From contig NZ_JAQTHU010000001.1 in the NCBI RefSeq assembly GCF_029433255.1, forward strand, positions 2,320,398-2,384,397: DNA of 64,000 nt, read 5' to 3'. Within the stretch, counting starts at the first letter, position 1. Each line of letters starts with the position of its first letter. The notes under the pieces were generated by a model. The model saw only the letters and a list, made by a program, of their open reading frames with translations, was not told the origin of the DNA and ran no database searches. A program made the position numbers and the translations under genes. This DNA comes from Lactobacillus sp. ESL0791 (GTDB taxonomy: Bacteria; Bacillota; Bacilli; Lactobacillales; Lactobacillaceae). Of the stretch, positions 16,155 through 24,510 are shown piece after piece.

Positions 16155-17940
16155 GCTGTTCCTCCCGATAATATTTAGCTTGGCTATCATAGAGATTGCG
16201 ATAAGCTTGATTTGTGCGCAGCAGTTCTTCATGACTTCCTAAGCCAATAATCTGCCCAGCTTTCATGAAGCAAACTTGGTCACTGGTTGCCGTGGACGCC
16301 AAACGATGTGAAATAAAGATTGTCGTTTTGCCCTTAGTCAAACTAGCAATCTGTTGGTACAAATCTTTTTCAGCAAGTGCATCAAGTGCCGCTGTTGGTT
16401 CATCTAAAATCATAATCGGTGCGTTTTTATAAAGTGCCCGTGTCAGCATGAGCTTTTCTAATTCACCACCAGAAAAGTTTTGCCCATCATCACTGACATA
16501 ATGGGTTAATTGCGTCTTAAGACCCGCCTTTAAGTGGGCAACTTTTTCAGCAAATTTGGTTTGAACAAGTAATTGCTCTACTTTGGTGGCAGAAGCAGCT
16601 CTATTAACCGTAATATTATGCAAAACATCCGTTGCCAGCACTGTGTTTTCTTGAAACATTGCCGAAAAAAAACTTAGGCGCTGCTTATTACTCAGCTCGC
16701 TTAAGGGGCAATTGCCAACATAAATTTCACCACTAAGGGGCTGCAGATAGCCCATTAAAAGTAAAGTCAGCGTTGTTTTCCCTGCGCCATTTAGGCCAAC
16801 CAGTGCCAACTGCTGGCCCTGTTTAATCTCCAGCGTAAAATCTTTAATAATTAACTTATCCGGCTGGTAACCAAAATTAACATGATCAAACTTGATATTA
16901 AATTTGGTTGGTAATGCCCGCATCTGTTCATTTTGCTTCGTTATTGTTTGCTCAACCTTGGAAAAATATTTACGCCCAGAATTAATGTCACTGTTTGCCG
17001 CCGTTAAATCCATAAAGTTTTGGCAATTATTACGCAGCAGCAGTTCTACACTGCTCAGCAAGCCAAAATAAAAGGTAAATTCGGTAATGTTTAAGCGACC
17101 ATTTTTCAAGGCAAGCAACAAACAACAAAAACTCACTGCGAACCGTAAAAAACTAATAACCTGAATTAAATTTTGATAATTAACTTTCACTTGGGAAATC
17201 TGCTGTTCACTACTTTCAACTTGTGCCTGAATCGCCTCTATTTTGGCAGTAATTCCTGGCGCCAAGTTATACAGCCGGATGTCGGCACTCGCGTTTTCCG
17301 CAAAGCAGATCTTGTTGTAATATTCCCTTGCATATTGTTGTTCGTCAATCTTCTTCCTAAAATGGCGTCTTTTGACTGCTAATTGCTGCAGAAGATAATC
17401 AGTGAGAAGCATGCTAAGCCAAATTAAGCAAAATACTAGCCAGCTAATCTTAATCGTTAAAAGCGAAATAACGATTAATGTCACTAATGTTGCTGTAAAG
17501 TTCGCTAATGAAGAAATAAAATTACTTACTCCTGTATTTTCATCGGAAAAAGCATACTGCGTTGCCGCAAAACGTTCATCTTGTTTCACGTGTGACAAAC
17601 TGTCGGCAAATGGCTGCTGCAAATAAAGCTCATCGTCTTTTAGGCTCAGATGCCAGCGCAGTTTAGTATTTTCCCAAAACATTTTTCGGTTATACCAGTT
17701 GCTGAACCACGATAAGAAGCCACTGAGCAGGCTGACTAAAACCAATAAAGGCAGCGTTATTTTATATCTGCTCTTATCTGTAAAAGCCCAAACCACGAAT
17801 GCCGGCAAGGTTGCTGTCAGCAAGGTATTGACCACTTTAATCACAGTAACAGCAACCGGCCAGGAACAAAGCCATTTCTTTTCTTTTCCCATGTAGCTTA
17901 TTAGCCACCGCAAATTACTAATAATGCTGTATTTTCCCAT
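16144..17940 (-). CDS. ABC exporter subunit (TMD-NBD), first of pair B
   Basis: This 598-residue half transporter has a strong AAAGGAGG RBS, membrane domain about 1-330, Walker A GLNGAGKTT, signature FSGGELEK, Walker B IMILDEP and switch His in ISHRL. No N-terminal C39 peptidase domain is present, so it would not itself process a double-glycine leader. It lies directly after a terminator-like hairpin (17962-17998) and a small candidate peptide gene, an order familiar from peptide biosynthesis clusters in which readthrough supplies low levels of transporter. Confidence 0.88.
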   Translation of the reverse strand: MGKYSIISNLRWLISYMGKEKKWLCSWPVAVTVIKVVNTLLTATLPAFVVWAFTDKSRYKITLPLLVLVSLLSGFLSWFSNWYNRKMFWENTKLRWHLSLKDDELYLQQPFADSLSHVKQDERFAATQYAFSDENTGVSNFISSLANFTATLVTLIVISLLTIKISWLVFCLIWLSMLLTDYLLQQLAVKRRHFRKKIDEQQYAREYYNKICFAENASADIRLYNLAPGITAKIEAIQAQVESSEQQISQVKVNYQNLIQVISFLRFAVSFCCLLLALKNGRLNITEFTFYFGLLSSVELLLRNNCQNFMDLTAANSDINSGRKYFSKVEQTITKQNEQMRALPTKFNIKFDHVNFGYQPDKLIIKDFTLEIKQGQQLALVGLNGAGKTTLTLLLMGYLQPLSGEIYVGNCPLSELSNKQRLSFFSAMFQENTVLATDVLHNITVNRAASATKVEQLLVQTKFAEKVAHLKAGLKTQLTHYVSDDGQNFSGGELEKLMLTRALYKNAPIMILDEPTAALDALAEKDLYQQIASLTKGKTTIFISHRLASTATSDQVCFMKAGQIIGLGSHEELLRTNQAYRNLYDSQAKYYREEQHER

Positions 17941-17961
17941 CCTTGACCTCCTTTAAAGCAC

Positions 17962-17998
17962 AAAAAAAGAAGAGAATTCCGCATAGAATTCTCTTCTT
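17962..17998 (-). terminator. Strong terminator between small peptide gene and ABC pair B
   Basis: On the minus strand a perfect 13-bp stem (17986-17998 with 17967-17979) with a 6-nt loop is followed by seven Ts. Its context (T run, then GT..TTAAAGGAGGT) resembles the hairpin before ABC pair A. Confidence 0.85.
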
Positions 17999-18025
17999 CA
18001 ATAAATTTTTGCTTTTAGTTATTCG

Positions 18026-18132
18026 TTATTGATCGTCAAACGACAAGACGAAGTCATTTAGACTAACGTCGCCATTTTGGGAGTTTCTATTCGTAAAGTT
18101 TTAATATTCAAATTTAGAAATACTTTACGCAC
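18026..18132 (-). CDS. Candidate small peptide gene, reading frame broken
   Basis: AAAAGGAG stands 7 nt ahead of a GTG at 18132. The frame begins MRKVFLNLNIKTLRIETP and stops after 24 residues at 18058. In the next frame the sequence continues as NGDVSLNDFVLSFDDQ with a stop at 18026. Adding one A to the four-A run (18075-18078) joins the two into a 35-residue peptide. A good RBS, the peptide-like tail, the strong terminator just after and the exporter pair downstream all suggest a real precursor or signal peptide gene, with a natural frameshift, a sequencing error or slippage. No known peptide family is recognised. Confidence 0.5.
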
Positions 18133-18219
18133 GATGAAACTCCTTTTCGACTAATAATTACTTATTTACGAAATTAACTTTAACACCTTTTTTGTTTTTT
18201 GCAAGAATATTTTTGAAAA

Positions 18220-18741
18220 TCAAATTATGGCTTGCACTTTTTCGACCATTTCAGCAAGCGGCAAAGTTCCATCCAAAACCAGATCAGCATTTTCAGCAAT
18301 ATATTCCTGATTGGCGACAAAATATGGCCGGGCGATCCGCAAATAAGTTTTGGCCCAAGAAATTATTTCTTCAACAGATTTATCTGCATCATCACGGATG
18401 ATCTGTCTTGCAAAAGCAACATCTAGCGGCGTTTTTAAATAAACCACCCGGTCAATCAGCGGACGCAAAATTTGGTGCTGGTAACCAAAAGGAAAGTCCA
18501 CCAAAATTAACGGCACCGTTCCATAAATCTTGCGCAGATCTTTCATCAAAGCGGTAATATCATATTGATTAACGGCTTCTTTTAAAGGTACATCAATACT
18601 CGGTGTGGTTGGCAACTGATCAATATCATAATTATCAAACGAAATAATTTTACTATCTGAATAATTCTGATGCAAACACTTAACCAACGTTGTTTTTCCA
18701 CTCGCGGTGACACCGCTAACGACAATAACTTTGCTTTTCAT
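18220..18741 (-). CDS. P-loop nucleoside/uridine kinase-like protein
   Basis: This 173-residue protein has Walker A GVTASGKTT near the N-terminus, a central Asp-rich strand (LILVDFPFG) and a lid with RQIIRDD. It belongs to the uridine kinase/AAA-like small kinase group often annotated as uridine kinase. Its substrate cannot be assigned. It starts 5 nt after the Rgg stop, so the two form an operon, and it lies ~90 nt upstream of the small peptide gene. Confidence 0.75.
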   Translation of the reverse strand: MKSKVIVVSGVTASGKTTLVKCLHQNYSDSKIISFDNYDIDQLPTTPSIDVPLKEAVNQYDITALMKDLRKIYGTVPLILVDFPFGYQHQILRPLIDRVVYLKTPLDVAFARQIIRDDADKSVEEIISWAKTYLRIARPYFVANQEYIAENADLVLDGTLPLAEMVEKVQAII

Positions 18742-18746
18742 TTTTT

Positions 18747-19592
18747 CTACCTTTTATTCTTGAAAATGAATTTTTTAATTTCATTAGCATAAGCGGGCAT
18801 TCCCACCAACTCAATATCCTTAATCACTAACTTGCAGGTATCCAAATACTCTGGCTTTTTCTCATCATGATATTTAAGCAGGTTTTTAATGATTACGATA
18901 AGATTTTTATAGAAAAACGATTCTGCCCATACCGGCAGCTGATCAGCAACTTTCACGTAATACTGTGCTTCTTCATACCGATTATTTTCAATGCAAACAA
19001 TTGTCATGTTGCCAATAATTACCAATAATTCTTCTTGCGTTCGTAAATCTTTATCGTCTTTATGCTGCGCAATGATTCTCTCAGAAATCAATAAATTACT
19101 GTCAAAATCGTAAATAGGGAGAAAATTGCAGTACAAAACGAGCTTCAAATCATTATAATCAGCTAAATTAAAAATCTTTTCCTTTAATGCAGCTTTTTTA
19201 GACTCAGCTAGCTCTTTATCATCAAGCAAAGCAATGAAAGCATCAATGTAAAGCAGCCAATCTTCTCTATGAGACAACTTATTTTCATTTACCAACTGCT
19301 TGATTTTTTCTAATTCAGCAACTGAATTATGATAGAAAGCTTGGGTAATAAGACGAGTAATTGCAGCTTCCATATCCTCTTCTGTCTGCTTTTTATTGCC
19401 TAACTGATTAAAAAAATCAGCAATCGAAATATTATTTGCGGTTAAAATAGCCGCTAAATCCTCAGCAGTAATTCGGTGCAGATCCTTTTCGACTTTTGCA
19501 TAATATGAGGGACTGACAATCCCGTTAACCCACTCTTTCTGAGTTTTTGCATTATCAATGCGGTACTTTTTCAATAATTCGCCGATTGTCAT
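18747..19592 (-). CDS. Rgg/GadR/MutR-family transcriptional regulator
   Basis: This 281-residue protein has an N-terminal XRE helix-turn-helix (TIGELLKKYR, TQKEWVNGIVSPSYYAKVE) and a long helical C-terminus of the Rgg peptide-binding type. The second in-frame ATG is chosen because GAGG lies 7 nt ahead of it, while the first is too close. Rgg proteins often respond to short exported peptides encoded nearby and control bacteriocin or exporter genes, which fits the candidate peptide and ABC pair B downstream. It is related to the partial protein at the left window edge. Confidence 0.88.
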   Translation of the reverse strand: MTIGELLKKYRIDNAKTQKEWVNGIVSPSYYAKVEKDLHRITAEDLAAILTANNISIADFFNQLGNKKQTEEDMEAAITRLITQAFYHNSVAELEKIKQLVNENKLSHREDWLLYIDAFIALLDDKELAESKKAALKEKIFNLADYNDLKLVLYCNFLPIYDFDSNLLISERIIAQHKDDKDLRTQEELLVIIGNMTIVCIENNRYEEAQYYVKVADQLPVWAESFFYKNLIVIIKNLLKYHDEKKPEYLDTCKLVIKDIELVGMPAYANEIKKFIFKNKR

Positions 19593-19701
19593 TTCCATTC
19601 CTCAAATCTAAAAATATTTTCCAGGCAATAATTATGATAACGAATTTACCAGCACTTTAATCTAATATTGCCTCAATTAGAAAAAAGATCAAGCAGAAAA
19701 T

Positions 19702-19725
19702 AAAAAAGCCCTGCTAACTGAGCTA
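19702..19725 (-). terminator. Probable weak terminator after the MFS gene
   Basis: On the minus strand AGCTC...GGGCT is followed by six Ts, just beyond the MFS stop at 19762. The stem is only five pairs. Confidence 0.45.
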
Positions 19726-19761
19726 TTTTACTAACTATGTTATCAGAGTTTTGGACGCTTA

Positions 19762-20958
19762 TTATTTAGATTGTTTTTGTCTTAAAATAAGAGCAATTAA
19801 GCAGCTTATAATTGTAGCTAAAAGCGCTATGCCCCAGTCTGCACCTAATGCTAAATGCAAACTAACTTTAGAAAATTGACCAGAAATTATTGGTACAGAA
19901 ATTGAAGCGAAACTACCAAACAAATAGAAAAGACTAGTCATTAAACCGCGATGTGCAGGATGTAAATTCATTAATACAGTTAAGCCGATCTGCATAACTC
20001 CGCCAGCAGAGCTAAAGCCAAATATTAAACTGGCAAGATTAACAATAGCAGATTGTTTGCTGATTAAAACAACGGTCATTGCAATTAGAGCAATGCCATT
20101 ACAGCTAATCAGCAGTTTAGTGTTACTAACCTTTTTACGTGATAAAATATATAAACTGATTACTCCAAGCATTGAGCCTAAACTGTAAGCCGACATTAAG
20201 CCATGACTAATAATATTAGAATAATGTAAAGTCTCTTTACCATAAATTGTAATCCACTGAGTAAACCAAATCATAAGAGCCATTGAAATATAGCCATAAA
20301 TACTGAGTAAAACAGTTAAAACGATATTTTTGGTTTTTGTGATCCTGGAAGCTTTTTGGGCTTCTTCTTGAATTTCAACCTGCATATTAGGAAACTTAAT
20401 TGGCACTAATAAAAGCATATTGATCAAAATTAAAATTCCCATTATTACAAATGACCAGCCATACCAAAGTCTGTTTTGCTGCAGAACAGAAACCAGCAGA
20501 GGTAAGATAAATTCACCGATTGATGCAAAGCCTTTTATTAAAATTGTCGCATAGCCCTCACCATGATTAATTTCAACTAACGTGGTATACGTTCCTGCAT
20601 CAAGCAGCGAATTCCCTAGTCCTGCTAAAGCCGTTATCAAATATAGAACGGTTAAGTTAGGTGAAAGAATTACTCCCCAGGCAAAGAGCAAATAACAGAT
20701 CATGCCACTTACAATCGTTGTTTTACGCGAATAACGATCTGAAAGATAAGCAGTTAAAAGATAACCTAGTAGTCGCCCAATTCCTGTGCCAGACATGATA
20801 AAAGAAATCTGGGCAATGGTTGTATTAAATGTATGACTTAAGTTGGACATGTTTTGCGCAATAATAATTAAGCTAAAGCCATGAACCAAATAATTTAAAT
20901 ATAAACTTGTAGTTAAACGTAAACGCTGATGTGCCGACAATTCTTTGTTTGTTTTCAT
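19762..20958 (-). CDS. YdiN-like MFS transporter
   Basis: This 398-residue, 12-helix major facilitator has the MFS motif GxxSDRYSRK after helix 2. Its N-terminal segment YLNYLVHGFSLIIIAQNMS closely recalls E. coli YdiN/YdiM, transporters of unknown substrate next to ydiB-aroD. A second member of the same family lies at 31280-32467 beside a ydiB-aroD pair, so this copy may carry a related hydroaromatic or carboxylic acid (inference). It is monocistronic with GGAG upstream of its ATG. Confidence 0.8.
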   Translation of the reverse strand: MKTNKELSAHQRLRLTTSLYLNYLVHGFSLIIIAQNMSNLSHTFNTTIAQISFIMSGTGIGRLLGYLLTAYLSDRYSRKTTIVSGMICYLLFAWGVILSPNLTVLYLITALAGLGNSLLDAGTYTTLVEINHGEGYATILIKGFASIGEFILPLLVSVLQQNRLWYGWSFVIMGILILINMLLLVPIKFPNMQVEIQEEAQKASRITKTKNIVLTVLLSIYGYISMALMIWFTQWITIYGKETLHYSNIISHGLMSAYSLGSMLGVISLYILSRKKVSNTKLLISCNGIALIAMTVVLISKQSAIVNLASLIFGFSSAGGVMQIGLTVLMNLHPAHRGLMTSLFYLFGSFASISVPIISGQFSKVSLHLALGADWGIALLATIISCLIALILRQKQSK

Positions 20959-21066
20959 TCTATACTCCTATACAATATAAGTAGTATTATTGATTAGGAA
21001 AACTAAGAAGTAAAATAAAAATTTTTAATATATTTCGAATAAAAGACAATTCAAGGAGAAACTAAA

Positions 21067-21648
21067 ATGAAACAAGAAATTTTAAATAAATATCTGAAAC
21101 AAAATATTTTATTAGAAGTCTATTCCAAAACAAGTGATCCAGATAGGTTTTTACTCGGCTATCTGGTAAAAGATGCAGGCAATTTTTGCATTTTTGAAAG
21201 TATTGATGAATACGGTGCTCTCGATGGTTATAGCCTCTATGCTAAAGCAGATATCGCCAAAATTCTTACTAATACAAGCTACACTAAAATTTTCGAAAGT
21301 AATATCAAGACTTATCAACAATTCAACGCCTTTGATCCATTTAATTTAAAAGAAAAGTATAACCATATCTTGCAAAAAACAAATTTTACTCCTGCCAGCC
21401 TGCTTAATTATTATTGCCAACATGGTAATGTTATTACACTTAGTATTGCCGGCTACGATTATCCTAACAGCGGTAAAGTCATTGCTGTCAGCGATAATTT
21501 TGTTTCCCTTGATGAAATGACGCATGACAAAGATCTAGATTACGATTTCCCCAGCCAAAACAAACCGCTTGAAATCCGTAGAATTACGGCTCTTGATATT
21601 GTTAGCAAAGATAATTTTTTATATGAACAATACAAGAAAAGCAGCTAA
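21067..21648 (+). CDS. Unknown protein, two similar beta-rich domains
   Basis: This 193-residue soluble protein has a good AAGGAG RBS. Not recognised as a known family. It seems to hold two copies of a beta-rich unit: residues about 13-72 (ILLEVYS...FLLGYLV...CIFESIDEYG...ADIAKI) and about 120-185 (VITLSIA...SGKVIAV...VSLDEMTHDKD...TALDIV), each with two charged loops and a final IxxxDI-like strand, as in Sm/SH3-like barrels. No signal peptide or membrane segment. It stands alone between an MFS gene and the nucleoside kinases. Confidence 0.65.
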   Translation: MKQEILNKYLKQNILLEVYSKTSDPDRFLLGYLVKDAGNFCIFESIDEYGALDGYSLYAKADIAKILTNTSYTKIFESNIKTYQQFNAFDPFNLKEKYNHILQKTNFTPASLLNYYCQHGNVITLSIAGYDYPNSGKVIAVSDNFVSLDEMTHDKDLDYDFPSQNKPLEIRRITALDIVSKDNFLYEQYKKSS

Positions 21649-21990
21649 CAATGTATTCATTGCATTTTAAAATTACATATCAAATAATTTTTATTAATAC
21701 TTCATTTGTATTTTTGTCAATTCAAAGTTAGTGTATTCAGCGCTGCCATTATTAAAGGAGCTAATTTTATTATTAAATTTACAAATATCTAAAGTATTAT
21801 TCACCCTCATAATATAATTTTATTACTATTTTTCACATTAAGCAGGACTCAATTTCTCATAAATTTATTCTGTATCATACAAAAGCACTTGACTTTTATT
21901 TTAAAAAGCTAATTAACTTTTTTCTTGTATTACCCCTAGATGTCGTATTAAACTAGTTAAGTGTCAAGATGTTGTATTTTATGAAAGAGC
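21649..21990 (+). other. Intergenic region upstream of deoxynucleoside kinases
   Basis: An AT-rich stretch of 342 bp without a convincing ORF. Near its end the 12-mer AGATGTCGTATT (21938-21949) recurs as AGATGTTGTATT (21967-21978), 29 bp apart, directly ahead of the kinase start. These could be operator half-sites for nucleotide-responsive control. A TTGACT near 21890 may be a -35 element, but its -10 is unclear. Confidence 0.45.
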
Positions 21991-22638
21991 GTGATTCAAG
22001 TTATTGTTTTAAGTGGGCCAATTGGAGCCGGTAAATCCAGTTTAACCAGTATTTTAGCCGAGCATTTGGGAACACAGGCCTTCTACGAGGGTGTTGATAA
22101 TAATCCTGTTCTTCCTCTGTATTACAAAGACATGAAGCGGTATACCTTTTTGCTGAACATTTATTTACTCAACCACCGAATGGCACAAATCAACCAAGCC
22201 GTTCAGGAAAAAAATAGTGTTTCAGACAGATCAATCTATGAGGATGCACTCTTTTTCCAAATGAATGCTGACAACAAGGTAGCTGATCCAACAGAATTTA
22301 AAATTTACGATAGTTTACTTGAAAACATGATGGAAGATACCCCTGGTAACCAGAGTAAAAAGCCAGATCTCTTAATCTACATTCACGTTTCACTTGCAAC
22401 AATGCTTAAACGCATCAAGAAGCGCGGCCGTTCTTTTGAACAAATCAGTACCGATCCAAGTTTGAAAGATTATTATGCACGGTTAATCAGCTATTATGAA
22501 CCGTGGTACGAAAGCTATCATGCTTCACCCAAGATGGCAATTGATGGTGACAAGTATGATTTTATTATTGATGAAGATGCGAAAAAAGAAGTTTTAGCCG
22601 CAGTTGATAATAAACTGCAAGAACTAGGGAAGTTATAA
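21991..22638 (+). CDS. dak: Deoxynucleoside kinase, dAK-type subunit
   Basis: A 215-residue kinase with P-loop GPIGAGKSS, a [11 protein letters not shown] segment (catalytic and substrate site of the family) and a lid [11 protein letters not shown]. It closely resembles the deoxyadenosine kinase described as one subunit of the heterodimeric enzymes of Lactobacillus acidophilus. It salvages deoxynucleosides to dNMPs; many L. delbrueckii-group strains depend on exogenous deoxynucleosides. Start is GTG; the equivalent ATG in the paralogue is ATT here. The partner gene follows after 16 nt. Confidence 0.88.
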   Translation: MIQVIVLSGPIGAGKSSLTSILAEHLGTQAFYEGVDNNPVLPLYYKDMKRYTFLLNIYLLNHRMAQINQAVQEKNSVSDRSIYEDALFFQMNADNKVADPTEFKIYDSLLENMMEDTPGNQSKKPDLLIYIHVSLATMLKRIKKRGRSFEQISTDPSLKDYYARLISYYEPWYESYHASPKMAIDGDKYDFIIDEDAKKEVLAAVDNKLQELGKL

Positions 22639-22654
22639 TTTAAGAAGGAACGTG

Positions 22655-23335
22655 ATGACAGTTATTGTTTTAAGCGGGCCAATTGGAGCCGGTAAATCCA
22701 GTCTAACCAGTATTTTAGCAAAGTATTTAGGAACAAAACCATTCTACGAAAGCGTTGATAACAATCCCGTTTTGCCGCTTTTCTACGCTGATCCCAAAAA
22801 ATATGCCTTTTTGTTGCAGGTGTTCTTCCTAAACACGCGTTTTCGCAGCATCAAAGATGCTTTAACCGAGGACAACAATGTTTTGGATCGGTCGATCTAT
22901 GAAGATGCGCTTTTCTTCCAAATGAATGCCGATATCGGGCGGGCAACGTCCGAAGAAGTCGATACCTATTATGAATTGCTCAATAGTATGATGCGTGAAC
23001 TTGAACATATGCCAAAAAAGAATCCAGATTTACTGGTGCACATCAACGTTTCATACGAAACAATGATCAAGCGTATTCAAAAACGAGGCCGGCCGTACGA
23101 ACAGTTGAGCTATGATGCCACCCTGGAAGATTATTACAAACGTTTGCTGCGTTATTACAAGCCATGGTACAAAAAATACGATTATTCACCTAAAATGCAG
23201 ATTGACGGTGACAAGTACGACTTCATCGCTAACGAAGACGACCGGCAAGTGGTCTTGAAACAAATTGTTGCCAAATTAAAAGAAGTTGGCAAACTTCCCG
23301 CAAGCTGGGATAAGTCCACCAGGGTTCAAATTTAG
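22655..23335 (+). CDS. dgk: Deoxynucleoside kinase, dGK-type subunit
   Basis: A 226-residue paralogue of the preceding kinase (P-loop [21 protein letters not shown], lid [11 protein letters not shown]). It resembles the deoxyguanosine kinase subunit of L. acidophilus. ATG chosen with AAGGA upstream; GTG one codon earlier is possible and would mirror the first gene. The two products are expected to form a heterodimer with separate dA and dG specificities. The long C-terminus after GKL distinguishes it from copy 1. Confidence 0.88.
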   Translation: MTVIVLSGPIGAGKSSLTSILAKYLGTKPFYESVDNNPVLPLFYADPKKYAFLLQVFFLNTRFRSIKDALTEDNNVLDRSIYEDALFFQMNADIGRATSEEVDTYYELLNSMMRELEHMPKKNPDLLVHINVSYETMIKRIQKRGRPYEQLSYDATLEDYYKRLLRYYKPWYKKYDYSPKMQIDGDKYDFIANEDDRQVVLKQIVAKLKEVGKLPASWDKSTRVQI

Positions 23336-23359
23336 TTTTAATATTATTTTTATTTTTAC

Positions 23360-23387
23360 TTGACATATATTTTTTAGCGTCTATAAT
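23360..23387 (+). promoter_or_regulatory. Sigma-A promoter of the T-box leader
   Basis: TTGACA (23360-23365), 16-bp spacer and TATAAT (23382-23387) lie just before stem I of the T-box leader. Both boxes are perfect consensus. Confidence 0.88.
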
Positions 23388-23401
23388 TATAGTTAAATTA
23401 A

Positions 23402-23670
23402 AAGGTTATGAGCAGACTAGTAATATTACTTGGATTGACAGAGAGTGCCGGTTGCTGAAAAGGCATCAATCTCACAATATGAATCACACCTGCGAACCGT
23501 TTTTCTGAATTTAGTAAGAAATACCGGTGGTCCCGTTATCACTTCAGTTAAAGATTAGTTTTTTAGTTTTTGACTGGCTGAGGTTACTTGTGTGAGCAAG
23601 TAACGAAGCTGAGGTGGAATCACGCTATGTCGTCCTCTTAGACAAATTGTCTAAGAAGGCGGCTTTTTTA
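23402..23670 (+). promoter_or_regulatory. T-box riboswitch 1 (probable His specifier)
   Basis: Stem I runs from GGTT (23404-) to CGAACC (~23498) with AGTA and GAAT motifs of a loop-E specifier loop and the AGAGAG/distal loop region. The codon after GAAT is CAC (23485-23487), followed by A, so histidine tRNA is the likely ligand. A stem III hairpin (GTTACTTG/CAAGTAAC) precedes the T-box GAGGTGGAATCACG (23611-23624). A terminator follows (23629-23670, AGAC/GTCT stem, T run). Uncharged tRNA would allow readthrough into the transporter operon. The specifier assignment is from position only. Confidence 0.8.
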
Positions 23671-23679
23671 TTTCAATAA

Positions 23680-23836
23680 ATTATAGAAATTCCGGTAGTC
23701 CCGTTATCGCTGCGATTTTAGCATTTGCATTTTGTTTTCTAAAACCGCTTAAGGCTGTTTTACGCGAGTAGACAGTAAATTGAGGTGGAACCACGTTATA
23801 GCGCCCTCTAGGTATTAACCTAGAGGGCGTTTTTTA
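23680..23836 (+). promoter_or_regulatory. Second T-box antiterminator/terminator lacking stem I
   Basis: A second T-box GAGGTGGAACCACG (23782-23795) is followed by a perfect 12-bp terminator (23801-23836). No stem I or specifier loop fits in the ~75 bp before it. It shares 24 nt (23685-23708, two mismatches) with the region after stem I in T-box 1 (23517-23540), so the 3' half of the leader has been duplicated. The single stem I would have to serve both terminators. Confidence 0.75.
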
Positions 23837-23854
23837 CTTATTAAGGAGAAAAAT

Positions 23855-24496
23855 ATGAATTATATCAATTCAATCATGCCTGCACTGCTTTCAGGAGCAA
23901 AATTAACGTTAGTTTTATTCTTCTGGACATTAATCATTTCAATTCCGCTCGGAATAATTGTCAGTCTAGGGCTAATTTCACATTTCAAGCCGTTACAAGT
24001 GATCTTGAAGTTCTATATCTGGATCATGCGCGGCACGCCATTACTTTTACAGTTGATTTTTATCTTCTATGGTCTGCCAATTATCGGCATTATCTTTCAG
24101 CGTTACAACGCTGCTCTCTTTGCCTTCATTTTAAACTATACCGCTTATTTCGCAGAGATCTTCCGGGGCGGGTTTCAATCTGTTCCGGTCGGGCAATACG
24201 AAAGTGCACGGGTCTTAAGGCTTAATCGCTGGCAGACACTAACCCACATTATTATTCCCCAGGTAATAAAAATTGTTATCCCGTCAATCGGCAACGAAGT
24301 TATTAACCTAGTAAAAGACACCTCACTTGTTTATGTTATCGGCTTGGGCGATCTGCTCCGTGCAGGAAATGTTGCAACGGCGCGTGATGTTACATTAATT
24401 CCGCTAGTTTTAGTCGGTATTGTTTACCTAATGATGACGGGGATCGCTTCATACTTATTGCGTAAAATTGAAAGCAGTTATTCCAAGTGGAAATAA
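23855..24496 (+). CDS. Polar amino acid ABC transporter permease
   Basis: This 213-residue permease of the HisM/GlnP type has about five helices and the EAA loop region (YESARVLRLNRWQTLTHIIIPQ). MRGTPLLLQL is typical of polar amino acid uptake permeases. AAGGAG precedes the ATG. It is the first gene of permease-ATPase-binding protein, behind the tandem T-box leader. A His-responsive leader suggests histidine import (inference). A single permease would act as a homodimer. Confidence 0.88.
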   Translation: MNYINSIMPALLSGAKLTLVLFFWTLIISIPLGIIVSLGLISHFKPLQVILKFYIWIMRGTPLLLQLIFIFYGLPIIGIIFQRYNAALFAFILNYTAYFAEIFRGGFQSVPVGQYESARVLRLNRWQTLTHIIIPQVIKIVIPSIGNEVINLVKDTSLVYVIGLGDLLRAGNVATARDVTLIPLVLVGIVYLMMTGIASYLLRKIESSYSKWK

Positions 24497-24510
24497 TTAA
24501 GGAGAAAAAT

